A DNA stretch of 22,791 nt from an uncultured Sphingomonadaceae bacterium (GTDB lineage Bacteria; Pseudomonadota; Alphaproteobacteria; Sphingomonadales; Sphingomonadaceae), in NCBI GenBank assembly GCA_937996655.1, contig CALKUK010000006.1, positions 1-22,791 on the forward strand, in the 5' to 3' direction. The position numbers and the translations under genes are program-made. A model generated the notes under the pieces. The model did no database searches, was not told where the DNA came from, and worked only from the letters and a program-made list of their open reading frames with translations. The stretch's first letter is position 1. Each line of letters begins with the position of its first letter. This document shows, piece by piece, positions 13,863 to 21,808 of this stretch.

Positions 13863-15089
13863 ATGACATCCCCTGCCCAGATCAAGAGCGGCCCCGGCCG
13901 CGCTGAATTCATCATCCTCATTTCGGGGATCATGATGATCGTCGCTTTTGCGATTGATTCCATGCTGCCGGCGCTTCCTGCCATCGGTCATGGGCTGGGC
14001 ATTGGCGATGCGACACGCTGGCCGCTGGTAATTTCCTCCTTCCTCTTCGGCTTTGCGATGGGGCAATTGTGCGTCGGCACCTTGTCCGATGCCTATGGCA
14101 GGCGGGGCCTGATGCTTTGGTCGGTCTTCGGCTTTGCGGTCGCGAGCCTTGCCGCCGCGCTCGCCCCCTCCTTTGAACATCTGCTCGTCGCCCGGGTGGT
14201 TCAGGGGATTTTTGCAGCCGGTGCGCGGGTCATCGTCACCTCCACCGTCAGGGACCGGTTTGAGGGCCGCGACATGGCACAGGTCATGAGCCTGTCGAGC
14301 ATGATCTTCATGGCCGCGCCCATCCTCGCCCCCACCATGGGGCAGGCCATCCTGTTGATCGGGCCTTGGCGCTGGGTGTTTGGGGCACTTTCAGCCATCG
14401 GCCTTGTCGTCTGGCTCTGGGTCCTGTGGCGCTTGCCCGAGACGCTAGCCGACACCAATCGGACGCCGATTGAACGCGGCACCGTCCTCGCAGCGGCCAA
14501 GAAGGTGATGACCGACCGGATGTCACTTGGCTACAGCATCGGCAACGCCATGCTCTCCTGCGCCATCTTCGGCTTCCTCATGTCGATTCAGCAGATTTTT
14601 GAAGTCACCTTCAAACGGCCCGAGTTTCTGCCCACCGGCTTTGCGATCATGGCAACCGGTATGGCGATCGGGTCTTTGGCCAATGCCGCCGTCGTGAAAC
14701 GCTTTGGCATGCGGATGATCGGGCATGGCGCCCTGTTCGTGATGACAATCGTCGCGGCACTTCACGTCCTGATTTCGATTACCGGCCATGAAACGCTGAC
14801 AACCTTCATCGCGCTTCAAATGGTGATGATGATGTCTTTCTCCTTTGTTGTCGGCAATTTCGGGGCAATGGCGATGGAAAATATGGGGAGCGTGGCCGGC
14901 ATGGCGAGTTCTTTGCAGGGGTCGCTCGGCAATCTGTTGGGCACCGTGTTCGGAACCATCGTCGGTCAATCCTTCGACGGGACGACGGCGCCTCTCTATA
15001 TCGGCTTCACCATCGCCGGGGCAGTTGCACTGATAGCCGTTTACGTGACAGAGGGTGGCCGATTCTTCGTTGCGCGGCACGAGCGTTAG
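13863..15089 (+). CDS. Bcr/CflA-type drug:proton antiporter (MFS)
   Basis: This 408-residue inner-membrane protein of the major facilitator superfamily, DHA1 group, has about twelve hydrophobic segments. The motif A loop is visible as GTLSDAYGRRG, between segments 2 and 3. The RVVQGIFAAGARVI stretch matches segment 4 of drug-proton antiporters, followed by VRDRFEGRDMA and the motif C-like APILAPTMG. WRWVFG and a PETL motif follow before the central loop. It probably exports small hydrophobic compounds such as antibiotics. The ATG at 13863 lacks a strong ribosome site; a 15-codon open frame ends ten bases upstream (13805-13852). It lies downstream of the quinone reductase on the same strand. 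The substrate is unknown. Confidence 0.9.
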   Translation: MTSPAQIKSGPGRAEFIILISGIMMIVAFAIDSMLPALPAIGHGLGIGDATRWPLVISSFLFGFAMGQLCVGTLSDAYGRRGLMLWSVFGFAVASLAAALAPSFEHLLVARVVQGIFAAGARVIVTSTVRDRFEGRDMAQVMSLSSMIFMAAPILAPTMGQAILLIGPWRWVFGALSAIGLVVWLWVLWRLPETLADTNRTPIERGTVLAAAKKVMTDRMSLGYSIGNAMLSCAIFGFLMSIQQIFEVTFKRPEFLPTGFAIMATGMAIGSLANAAVVKRFGMRMIGHGALFVMTIVAALHVLISITGHETLTTFIALQMVMMMSFSFVVGNFGAMAMENMGSVAGMASSLQGSLGNLLGTVFGTIVGQSFDGTTAPLYIGFTIAGAVALIAVYVTEGGRFFVARHER

Positions 15090-15121
15090 GCCGTCGGTGA
15101 ATTAGGTTTGGGGAGCAGGAC

Positions 15122-15535
15122 ATGGCCTATTGGCTGGTGAAATCAGAGCCGCACAAATATAGCTGGGACATGATGGTGAAGGATGGCCGCACCCATTGGG
15201 ATGGTGTGCGCAACCATCAGGCGGCAATCAATCTGAAAGCCATGGCCGTTGGCGACAAGGCGTTCTTTTACCACAGCAATGAAGGCAAAGAGATCGTCGG
15301 CATCGTCGAGATCGTCCGCACCGCCTATCCAGACCCAAGCGATCCCGCTGGCCGCTTCGTGATGGTCGACGTGTCCCCCATCCGCCCGGTGAAGCGCGCT
15401 GTGACCCTGGCCGAAATGAAGGCCGAACCGAGCCTTGCCGACCTGGCGCTCATCCGCCAGTCGCGTCTCTCGGTTGTGCCGGTGAGTGACACGCATTGGG
15501 CGATCATCTGCGGCATGGCAGGGGAAGAGGCATGA
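15122..15535 (+). CDS. EVE-domain (PUA-like) protein
   Basis: This 137-residue cytosolic protein has a single EVE domain, a relative of PUA and YTH folds thought to bind modified nucleobases in DNA or RNA. It opens with MAYWLVKSEPHKYSWDMM, followed by WDGVRNHQAAINLKAMAVGD, FFYHSNEGKEIVGIVEIVR and the closing SRLSVVPVSDTHWAIICGM, all typical of the family. The length is normal. GGGGAG and AGGA precede the ATG at 15122. The stop TGA overlaps the ATG of the crotonase gene by four bases (ATGA), so the two are coupled, although no functional link is known. Confidence 0.92.
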   Translation: MAYWLVKSEPHKYSWDMMVKDGRTHWDGVRNHQAAINLKAMAVGDKAFFYHSNEGKEIVGIVEIVRTAYPDPSDPAGRFVMVDVSPIRPVKRAVTLAEMKAEPSLADLALIRQSRLSVVPVSDTHWAIICGMAGEEA

Positions 15536-16326
15536 CCGATGCGATCCTGATCGAACAACGCGGTGGTCTTGAAATCGTTACTCTTAACCGGGGCGCCTCA
15601 CTCAACGCGCTATCTGAGGTGATGACGGTTGCTCTGGGCGACTATTTTGACGGCCTCCACCAACGGCATGACGTCCGTGTTGTCATCCTGAAGGCGGAGG
15701 GCAAGAATTTCTGCGCCGGGCTGGACTTTAACAGCTGGCAGCGCAGCGGCGATGAGACGCCTGTGCTGGCAACCCTGCGCACGCAGACGCTGATCGGCAA
15801 CATCTATCGCCGGATGCGGAGTTGCCCCCAGCCAATCATCGCGCTGGCCCAAGGGGCAGCCTGCGGCGGCGGCCTCTCGCTGCTCTGCGCGTCTGATGTC
15901 CGTTTTGCGACGCCCGATTTCCGGATGAATGCCGCCTATATCCGCATCGGCCTTGGCGGATGCGATATGGCGTCGAGCTACTTCCTGCCCCGCCTTGTGG
16001 GAGCCTCACTCGCGTCAGAGATGATCCTCACCGGCCGCTTCATCAAAGCGGAACGGGCGCTTTCCTCCGGCTTCCTGAGCGAGATTGTCGAACCCGATGC
16101 CCTGCTCGCCACCGGTATTGCGCTGGCAGAAGAAATGCTCGCCACCTCGCCTTGGGGGCTGCGCCTCTCCAAACAGGCGCTGAACCTCAATATCGACGCG
16201 CAGAGCCTTGAGGCGGCGATGGCCATTGAGGACCGCCAGCAGGTCATCCTCGGCCAGACCGAGGATTACCGCGAAGCGTTTACGTCCTTCCTTGAAAAGC
16301 GGGCGCCGGACTTCAAGAACAGGTAA
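15532..16326 (+). CDS. enoyl-CoA hydratase/isomerase (crotonase) family protein
   Basis: This 264-residue crotonase-fold protein acts on acyl-CoA thioesters. The oxyanion-hole elements are present: FCAGLD (60-65) and GAACGGG (108-114). The glutamates used by classical enoyl-CoA hydratase are not seen at the expected places: residue 116 is Ser in GGGLSL, where hydratases have Glu, and the PExxLG block reads AAYIRIGLGGCD. D145 in GGCD aligns roughly with an aspartate used by dienoyl-CoA isomerases, so an isomerase or other reaction is more likely than hydration. The start at 15532 has GGGGAAGAGG just upstream and overlaps the EVE gene stop. Confidence 0.88.
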   Translation: MTDAILIEQRGGLEIVTLNRGASLNALSEVMTVALGDYFDGLHQRHDVRVVILKAEGKNFCAGLDFNSWQRSGDETPVLATLRTQTLIGNIYRRMRSCPQPIIALAQGAACGGGLSLLCASDVRFATPDFRMNAAYIRIGLGGCDMASSYFLPRLVGASLASEMILTGRFIKAERALSSGFLSEIVEPDALLATGIALAEEMLATSPWGLRLSKQALNLNIDAQSLEAAMAIEDRQQVILGQTEDYREAFTSFLEKRAPDFKNR

Positions 16327-16341
16327 GCGCCCTGCCCCGCC

Positions 16342-16378
16342 CGTTCGGGCTGAGCTTGTCGAAGCCCTGTCCTTCTTT
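16342..16378. repeat. single-arm dispersed repeat downstream of the crotonase gene
   Basis: The core CTGAGCTTGTCGAAG at 16350-16364 lies within a longer unit starting CGTTCGGG and ending GTCCTTCTTT. I recall this as a very common intergenic repeat in sphingomonads. No inverted partner is present nearby, so this is one arm only. It shares CTGA-n-CTTGT with the element at 4802-4897. A short stem TGTCC/GGACA directly follows. Confidence 0.5.
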
Positions 16379-16425
16379 GGACAACAGAAAAAGACGCCCC
16401 TGCGACAGGCCAGAGCAAGCGGAGC

Positions 16426-16443
16426 GAGGGGTTGCTACCCCTC
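16426..16443 (-). terminator. hairpin overlapping the end of the ferritin-like gene
   Basis: GAGGGGT, loop AGCA and ACCCCTC on the minus strand form a perfect 7-bp stem. The TAG stop of the ferritin-like gene lies inside it. It is followed 30-40 bases later by a run of five T (16389-16393 region, minus strand). It plausibly ends the four-gene operon or protects its 3' end. Confidence 0.5.
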
Positions 16444-16932
16444 CAAAATCGCCGCTGCTTCGAGCAGGCGGTTGCCGTGATCGGTCTCTTCGCGACCATT
16501 GGCGCGGAGCAGTTCCGCTGCCCCTTCATGGCCGATGCTGGATGCCCAGTTTTCATACAGCTTGTCGCCTGCGAATTCACTCTCGGCGGTCTTGCGCAGG
16601 CCTTCAGGCGTGATGGCTGCAACGGGGATGTGGCCAGTCAGATAGGGATTGTCAGCGGCAGCCGGTGCTGGAAAGTCTTCACCCGTCAGCAACTTCACAA
16701 CTTCCGCCGCACGACGGGCATGCTTCATTTCTTCATGGCCGTTTTCGATCAGCAGCTCTTTAACGCGCGGATGCTCAGCGACTTCGGCACTCTTTTCATA
16801 CAGCGTCTGTCCGGCCGCCTCGACAAGGACCATGACCTTAATGTCGGTCACCGTCGGCGCGGTGACGGAATTGATGCGGGCAAAGGCCTCTCCAAGAGTG
16901 GCGGGCGCGCCTTCGGGCAGGGTCACGGGCAT
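16435..16932 (-). CDS. ferritin-like / rubrerythrin-like diiron protein
   Basis: This 165-residue protein is almost all helical with a ferritin-fold diiron pattern: E38, E68-x-x-H71 in the first helix pair, and E119, E149-x-x-H152 in the second. Rubrerythrin-type proteins of this kind reduce peroxide or handle iron. No rubredoxin domain is attached, so it would need a separate electron donor or act as a storage or sensing protein. The ATG at 16932 is preceded by AGGAG, ten bases after the ogt stop, making it the last gene of the operon. Its exact activity cannot be told from sequence. Confidence 0.85.
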   Translation of the reverse strand: MPVTLPEGAPATLGEAFARINSVTAPTVTDIKVMVLVEAAGQTLYEKSAEVAEHPRVKELLIENGHEEMKHARRAAEVVKLLTGEDFPAPAAADNPYLTGHIPVAAITPEGLRKTAESEFAGDKLYENWASSIGHEGAAELLRANGREETDHGNRLLEAAAILEG

Positions 16933-16942
16933 ATCAGGCTCC

Positions 16943-17473
16943 TCAATCGCTCTTAGTTGAAGCTTCCTTGTCCAGCAGAGCCCGTTTCCGGTCAAGGCCA
17001 TACGCATAGCCGCCAAGGCTGCCATCTGTTCGGACGACACGGTGGCAGGGGATGAGCACCGAGACAGGATTTGCGCCATTCGCAGTGCCTGCCGCGCGGA
17101 TGGCAGCCGGCTTGCCGACCGCGGCGGCAATCTGCGAATAGCTGCGCGTCTGGCCGGGCGGGATGCGGCGCAGTTCAGCCCACACCGCCTGCTGAAAAGC
17201 TGTACCTTCCACATCGAGCGGAAGGTCTGGCATGCGCGACGGCACATCCACAGCGGCGACTGCTCCCGCCACGATTTCGGACAAAGCGTCGCCGCCTGCT
17301 TCGATCCGGGCATTCGGAAAACGCCGGACGAGATCGCGCTCGTCTTCATCAAATGACAGTCGGCAGATGCCCTTTTCAGTGGCCGCAACCAGCATCTGGC
17401 CCAATGAGGTGTCTGCGATCCTCCACCGGATGGTGACGCCCGCGCCACCCCTGCGCCAAGCAGACGGCGTCAT
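16943..17473 (-). CDS. ogt: methylated-DNA--[protein]-cysteine S-methyltransferase
   Basis: This 176-residue suicide DNA-repair protein moves the alkyl group from O6-alkylguanine (and O4-alkylthymine) onto its own cysteine. The acceptor is C143 in PCHRVV. The upstream helix-turn-helix region shows GTAFQQAVWAELRRIPPGQT, YSQIAAAVGKPAAIRA and GTANGANP, and a short N-terminal domain is present. There is no Ada-type phosphotriester domain, so it is the Ogt kind. The ATG at 17473 overlaps the YCII stop in ATGA. The weak ribosome site suggests translational coupling, and the first 13 residues are poorly conserved in character. Confidence 0.93.
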   Translation of the reverse strand: MTPSAWRRGGAGVTIRWRIADTSLGQMLVAATEKGICRLSFDEDERDLVRRFPNARIEAGGDALSEIVAGAVAAVDVPSRMPDLPLDVEGTAFQQAVWAELRRIPPGQTRSYSQIAAAVGKPAAIRAAGTANGANPVSVLIPCHRVVRTDGSLGGYAYGLDRKRALLDKEASTKSD

Positions 17474-17772
17474 TCTGACGCATCCAGCGGCAACTCCCGG
17501 ATTTCGACGGTTCCCCCCGCTTCATAAACTGGGTTACCCTCCAGCCATTGGCGCGCAGCGGCAAGATCGTCCGCCTCGACCTTTATATAGCCCGTCAGCT
17601 CGCCCGAGATGGGCGCGGCAGCCCCCGATTTGCGGAAAGCCCCGCCGACACCGATGGAGCTCCCACCTTTGAAGGCTCCGCTCGCATGGAGCCGACCGAA
17701 ATAGGTGCCCCAAGCCTCATCGCTCTCCGGGGCGGTTACATCCCCATGCATGAGCAGCATGAACTCGGCCAT
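17470..17772 (-). CDS. YCII-related (YciI family) protein
   Basis: This 100-residue protein is of the YCII/DGPF group, a ferredoxin-like fold. It begins MAEFMLLMHGD and contains a GAFKGGSSIG region, then GYIKVEADDLAAARQWLEGN and VEIRELPLD. In this family a conserved His/Asp pair may be catalytic, but activities are known for few members. The ATG at 17772 starts one base after the stop of the dienelactone hydrolase gene, and the end overlaps the ogt start by four bases. It is firmly inside the operon. No specific function is claimed. Confidence 0.85.
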   Translation of the reverse strand: MAEFMLLMHGDVTAPESDEAWGTYFGRLHASGAFKGGSSIGVGGAFRKSGAAAPISGELTGYIKVEADDLAAARQWLEGNPVYEAGGTVEIRELPLDASE

Positions 17773-17773
17773 G

Positions 17774-18451
17774 TCAGCCGCCACAAGCCTTAAACAAGGC
17801 CAATGTCCGTTCCCGCGCCAGATCGGCGCTCTCTTCATGATAGTCCTTGCGCCGGTCCGAGTTGAAACCGTGATTGGCTTCATAGACAAAGATCTGCGCG
17901 GTCGGATGCGCTGTCTCGATGAGCTTTTCGACGCCGTCCATCGGGATGCCCGTATCAAAACGGCCGAAATGCGCGATTGTCGCACAACGCGGGGCATCTC
18001 CTGCAAAGAGGGTCGGCACCATGCTGCCATAATAAGACGAAGACGCGGCAAGGTCAGAGCTGATCTGCGCCATCCGCCAGGCGACCGACCCGCCATAGCA
18101 ATAGCCGGTGATGAAGACGGGGCCCTTATCTTTCAAGGCATCGATGCAGGTCTGCGCATCGGCTAGGCTGAGCTCAAACGGATGGAGCTTGCGCGCCAGT
18201 TCAATCGCGCGGTCAAAGTCCGGCCCGGAATAGCCCGCTTCAAAACCCGGATGTTCGCGGTCGTACAAACTTGGCGACAGCACCTCAAATCCGTCGGCGG
18301 CATATTCATCGCACAGATCACGGATGTGATCGGTCACCCCGAAGATTTCCTGAATGAGCACAAGCCCGCCCCGGCGGGGACCTTCTGCCTGCGCGTGATA
18401 GACGGCGATCTCTGCGCCGTCGGACATCGCCATTCGAATCATGTCACCCAT
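17774..18451 (-). CDS. dienelactone hydrolase family protein
   Basis: This 225-residue alpha/beta hydrolase has the triad of dienelactone hydrolases: C118 in GYCYGGS (the Cys replaces the usual Ser), D166 in HFGRFDTGIP and H194 in YEANHGF. The early glutamate E36 (QEIFGV) that activates the cysteine is also present. It could open lactones or hydrolyse small esters in aromatic or xenobiotic breakdown, though many family members have no known substrate. The ATG at 18451 has GGGAGAG five bases upstream. It is the first gene of a tight operon with the YCII, ogt and ferritin-like genes, and is divergent from atpH. Confidence 0.9.
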   Translation of the reverse strand: MGDMIRMAMSDGAEIAVYHAQAEGPRRGGLVLIQEIFGVTDHIRDLCDEYAADGFEVLSPSLYDREHPGFEAGYSGPDFDRAIELARKLHPFELSLADAQTCIDALKDKGPVFITGYCYGGSVAWRMAQISSDLAASSSYYGSMVPTLFAGDAPRCATIAHFGRFDTGIPMDGVEKLIETAHPTAQIFVYEANHGFNSDRRKDYHEESADLARERTLALFKACGG

Positions 18452-18723
18452 GCAACTCTCCCTTTGTCAGCAAAAGCATAAGCGGCGCGCCTCGCGGTGC
18501 AAGCAGGAGGGCTGAATTGGCGGGGAAGTGGTAAAGCGCGGCTCAGGCGTCAAAAGCGACGGCTCTCTTTCCGCATCCAATCCAGCCTTTATCGACCATT
18601 TCAGGGCAAGCCGACTTGCAATGCCTGCCAATCATTGCTAGCCGCGCCGCGACTTTGAAGGGGACGAACATCGTCCTTCGCGGGTCATCAGGCTCAATCC
18701 TGACTTTTGGGGAAATTACACGC
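18452..18723. other. divergent intergenic region between the hydrolase operon and atpH
   Basis: These 272 bases contain no convincing open frame. Promoters for both directions must lie here. A GCAATG/CATTGC inverted repeat with a nine-base spacer (18619-18639) and a poor TTGCAA-17-TAGCCG match at 18616 are the only hints. Neither is strong enough to call a promoter. Confidence 0.4.
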
Positions 18724-19278
18724 GTGGAGAATTCCGGCGGCATTCAGGCTAGTCTCAGCGGGCGTTACGCGACCGCTTTGTTCGAACTCGCGCGCGATGG
18801 AAAGGCGATTGATTCGGTGGGCAAGAGCCTCGAATCGATTAAGGCCGCTCTCGCCCAGTCGGGTGATTTTTCAAAGCTGACGACCAACCCGCTGCTGTCG
18901 CGCGCTGCCGCGGCAAAGGCAGTAGCGGCTGTTGCCAAGTCGTTGAAGGTTGATGCTCTGACGACCAAGTTCTTGGGCGTCCTCGCCCAGAATCGTCGCT
19001 TGGGGGAACTCGGCGCGATCATCTCGGCTTATGCAGCGCTCGCCGCCGCGTTCCGCGGTGAGGCGACGGCCGAAGTCACCTCCGCCCATCCGCTCGACAA
19101 AGCTCAGGTCGCGGCGTTGAAGGCAAATCTCAAGACCAAGGTTGGCCGCGATGTCGCGGTGACCCAGAAGGTCGATCCCGCAATTCTTGGCGGGCTGGTC
19201 GTACGGATCGGCTCCCAGATGATCGATTCGTCGATCCGCACCCGTTTGAACACCCTCGCTAACGCGATGAAAGGCTGA
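18724..19278 (+). CDS. atpH: F1 ATP synthase delta subunit
   Basis: The delta subunit (184 residues) links F1 to the peripheral stalk of the ATP synthase. From GTG 18724 the protein begins MENSGGIQASLSGRYATALF, with the family block GRYATALFELA. The C-terminal signature is ILGGLVVRIGSQMIDSSIRT followed by RLNTLANAMKG. The GTG start fits the conserved N-terminus, with GGGGAA about 11 bases upstream; in-frame upstream codons do not look coding. The stop is two bases before atpA, the normal order of the alphaproteobacterial F1 operon. Confidence 0.95.
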   Translation: MENSGGIQASLSGRYATALFELARDGKAIDSVGKSLESIKAALAQSGDFSKLTTNPLLSRAAAAKAVAAVAKSLKVDALTTKFLGVLAQNRRLGELGAIISAYAALAAAFRGEATAEVTSAHPLDKAQVAALKANLKTKVGRDVAVTQKVDPAILGGLVVRIGSQMIDSSIRTRLNTLANAMKG

Positions 19279-19280
19279 AC

Positions 19281-20810
19281 ATGGATATCCGCGCCGCTGA
19301 AATTTCAAAGGTCATCAAGGACCAGATCGCCAGCTTCGGCACTGAGGCTCAGGTCTCGGAAGTCGGTCAGGTTCTGTCCGTCGGTGACGGTATCGCCCGT
19401 ATCCACGGCCTCGACAACGTTCAGGCTGGTGAAATGGTCGAATTCGCCAATGGCATTCAGGGCATGGCCCTCAACCTCGAAGCCGATAACGTCGGCGTCG
19501 TGATTTTCGGCTCCGACGCTGAAATCCGCGAAGGTGATACGGTCAAGCGCACCGGCACCATCGTGGACGTGCCCGTCGGCAAGGAACTGCTCGGCCGCGT
19601 TGTTGACGGCCTCGGCAATCCGATTGACGGCAAGGGCCCGCTCAAGACGACCAAGCGCAGCCGCGTTGAAGTCAAGGCGCCCGGCATTATCCCACGTCAG
19701 TCGGTGAACGAGCCGGTGCAAACTGGCCTCAAGGCGCTCGACGCCCTCGTCCCCGTCGGCCGTGGTCAGCGCGAACTTATCATCGGTGACCGTCAGACCG
19801 GCAAGACTGCCGTCGCCATCGACACCTTCATCAACCAGAAGGAAGTCAACAAGGGCACCGACGAGTCGAAGAAGCTTTATTGCATCTACGTTGCTGTCGG
19901 TCAGAAGCGCTCGACCGTGGCGCAGATCGTCCGCGCACTCGAAGAACAGGGCGCCATGGAATACTCGATCGTGGTCGCAGCGACCGCATCGGAACCGGCT
20001 CCGCTTCAGTATCTCGCGCCCTATACCGGCGTCGCGATGGGTGAATATTTCCGCGACAACGGCATGCACGCCGTGATCGTGTATGACGATTTGTCGAAGC
20101 AGGCTGTGGCCTATCGTCAGATGTCGCTGTTGCTGCGTCGTCCGCCGGGCCGTGAAGCCTATCCGGGTGACGTGTTCTATCTGCACAGCCGTCTTCTGGA
20201 ACGCGCTGCAAAGATGTCCGACGCCAATGGCGGCGGCTCGCTCACCGCGCTGCCGATCATCGAAACGCAGGCAGGCGACGTGTCGGCCTACATTCCGACC
20301 AACGTGATCTCGATCACTGACGGCCAGATCTTCCTCGAAACCGACCTGTTCTATCAGGGCATTCGTCCGGCCATTAACGTTGGTCTGTCGGTGTCGCGCG
20401 TCGGCTCCGCCGCTCAGACCAAGGCGATGAAGAAGGTGTCGGGTTCCATTAAGCTGGAACTCGCCCAGTATCGTGAAATGGCCGCGTTCGCGCAGTTCGG
20501 TTCCGATTTGGACGCCTCGACGCAGAAGCTTCTGAACCGTGGTTCGCGTCTGACGGAGCTGCTGAAGCAGAAGCAGTATTCGCCGCTTCCCTTTGAAGAG
20601 CAGACCTGCTCGATCTTCGCTGGCACCAATGGCTTCCTCGACGGCATCCCCGTTGCAGACGTCACGCGTTACGAAGAAGCGATGCTGGCCGATCTGCGCG
20701 CCAACCATGCCGACATCCTGAAGGGCATTCGCGACAGCCGTGACTTCAGCGACGACAGCAAGAAGGCGCTGGTGGCCGCTCTCGAAAAGTTCACGAAGAC
20801 GTTCGCTTAA
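19281..20810 (+). CDS. atpA: F1 ATP synthase alpha subunit
   Basis: The alpha subunit (509 residues) forms the non-catalytic nucleotide-binding sites of the F1 head. The Walker A motif is GDRQTGKT at 169-176. Further landmarks are YVAVGQKRSTVAQI, the EPAPLQYLAPYTG block, YDDLSKQAVAYRQMSLLLRR and the PGREAYPGDVFYLHSRLLER signature region, then ISITDGQIFLETDLF. The length is normal, with no internal irregularity. It starts two bases after atpH. A palindromic repeat lies between it and atpG. Confidence 0.99.
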   Translation: MDIRAAEISKVIKDQIASFGTEAQVSEVGQVLSVGDGIARIHGLDNVQAGEMVEFANGIQGMALNLEADNVGVVIFGSDAEIREGDTVKRTGTIVDVPVGKELLGRVVDGLGNPIDGKGPLKTTKRSRVEVKAPGIIPRQSVNEPVQTGLKALDALVPVGRGQRELIIGDRQTGKTAVAIDTFINQKEVNKGTDESKKLYCIYVAVGQKRSTVAQIVRALEEQGAMEYSIVVAATASEPAPLQYLAPYTGVAMGEYFRDNGMHAVIVYDDLSKQAVAYRQMSLLLRRPPGREAYPGDVFYLHSRLLERAAKMSDANGGGSLTALPIIETQAGDVSAYIPTNVISITDGQIFLETDLFYQGIRPAINVGLSVSRVGSAAQTKAMKKVSGSIKLELAQYREMAAFAQFGSDLDASTQKLLNRGSRLTELLKQKQYSPLPFEEQTCSIFAGTNGFLDGIPVADVTRYEEAMLADLRANHADILKGIRDSRDFSDDSKKALVAALEKFTKTFA

Positions 20811-20816
20811 GCTGAC

Positions 20817-20885
20817 TGTGCTCCGGCGCAGGCCGGAGCCCAGACCTCAACACAGGGACTGGGTCTCGGCCTTCGCCGGGACACA
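20817..20885. repeat. dispersed palindromic repeat inside the ATP synthase operon
   Basis: The 27-base arms 20817-20843 and 20859-20885 are inverted copies matching at about 21 positions, separated by 15 bases. The left arm also folds alone (CTCCGGC, GCAG, GCCGGAG), and the right arm does so less perfectly around CGGC/GCCG. I recall the CCGGCGAAGGCCGG-type core as a common intergenic repeat in sphingomonads. It fills nearly all of the 89-base atpA-atpG gap and ends just before the atpG ribosome site (AAGGGA). Confidence 0.75.
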
Positions 20886-20899
20886 TTAAGGGAAACAAG

Positions 20900-21781
20900 A
20901 TGGCCAGCCTCAAGGCGCTCAAAATCCGGATCAACTCGGTCAAATCGACCCAGAAGATCACCAAGGCGATGAAAATGGTCGCCGCTGCCAAACTGCGCCG
21001 TGCGCAGGAAGCAGCGGAAGCCGCGCGCCCCTATGCCGAACGTCTGGAAGCTGTCGTTTCCTCGATCGCTTCCAAGGTGGAAAAAGGCCCGCAGGCCCCC
21101 AAGCTTCTTGCGGGGTCCGGCAAGGACGACGTCCACCTGTTCGTCGTTGCGACGTCGGACAAGGGCTTGGCCGGTGCCTTCAATACCAACATCGTCCGCC
21201 TCGCCCGTCGCCGTGCGGAAGAACTGCGCGCCGCCGGCAAGACGGTGAAGTTCTACACCATTGGTAAGAAGGGCCGCGATCAGCTGTCGCGAACCTATCG
21301 CAGCGACATTGTCCACGGCATCGAACCGGGCGATCTCGGCAAGATCGGCTTTGACAATGTGCAGGAATGGGCCGGCGATCTCACCACGCGCTTTGAAGCC
21401 GGTGAGTTTGACGTCGCACACCTGTTCTTCTCCAAGTTCGTGAGCGTCCTCACGCAGGAGCCCACCGAAATCCAGCTGATGCCGGTTGCCGTCGCCGAAA
21501 CCGGCGCAGCGACCGCCACGGCCGGTGCTTCGGTGGAATATGAACCCGACGAGGAAGAAATCCTCGCCGATCTGCTGCCGCGCAACGTCTCGGTCCAGCT
21601 GCTTCGTGCCCAGCGTGAAAACGCGGCATCGGAACAGGGGTCCAAGATGACCGCGATGGACAACGCCACCCGCAACGCCGGTGACATGATCAACAAGCTG
21701 ACGATCCAGTATAACCGGACCCGTCAGGCCGCGATCACCACCGAACTCGTCGAAATCATCTCGGGCGCCGAAGCGCTCTAA
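20900..21781 (+). CDS. atpG: F1 ATP synthase gamma subunit
   Basis: The gamma subunit (293 residues) is the rotor shaft inside the F1 head. The N-terminal helix is MASLKALKIRINSVKSTQKI followed by TKAMKMVAAAKLRRAQ. The Rossmann-like middle contains VATSDKGLAGAFNTNIVR. The C-terminal helix carries SEQGSKMTAMDNATRNAGDM and TIQYNRTRQAAITTELVEII. Both ends are complete. AAGGGA lies about ten bases before the ATG. It is separated from atpA by the palindromic repeat and from atpD by 27 bases. Confidence 0.98.
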   Translation: MASLKALKIRINSVKSTQKITKAMKMVAAAKLRRAQEAAEAARPYAERLEAVVSSIASKVEKGPQAPKLLAGSGKDDVHLFVVATSDKGLAGAFNTNIVRLARRRAEELRAAGKTVKFYTIGKKGRDQLSRTYRSDIVHGIEPGDLGKIGFDNVQEWAGDLTTRFEAGEFDVAHLFFSKFVSVLTQEPTEIQLMPVAVAETGAATATAGASVEYEPDEEEILADLLPRNVSVQLLRAQRENAASEQGSKMTAMDNATRNAGDMINKLTIQYNRTRQAAITTELVEIISGAEAL

Positions 21782-21808
21782 TCAGACACGAAGGCAAGGA
21801 AGACAGAT

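Noticed and set aside
16435..17448. A single 337-codon minus-strand frame covering the ferritin-like gene and ogt
   Set aside because: The upstream half is out of frame with ogt, whose PCHRV motif and length are clear. Only the last 165 codons form the ferritin-like protein, which has its own AGGAG site.
19305..20708. A 467-codon open frame on the minus strand opposite atpA
   Set aside because: This is the same effect of GC-rich codon use. The protein is rich in Arg, His and Asp with no domain, and atpA is unmistakable.
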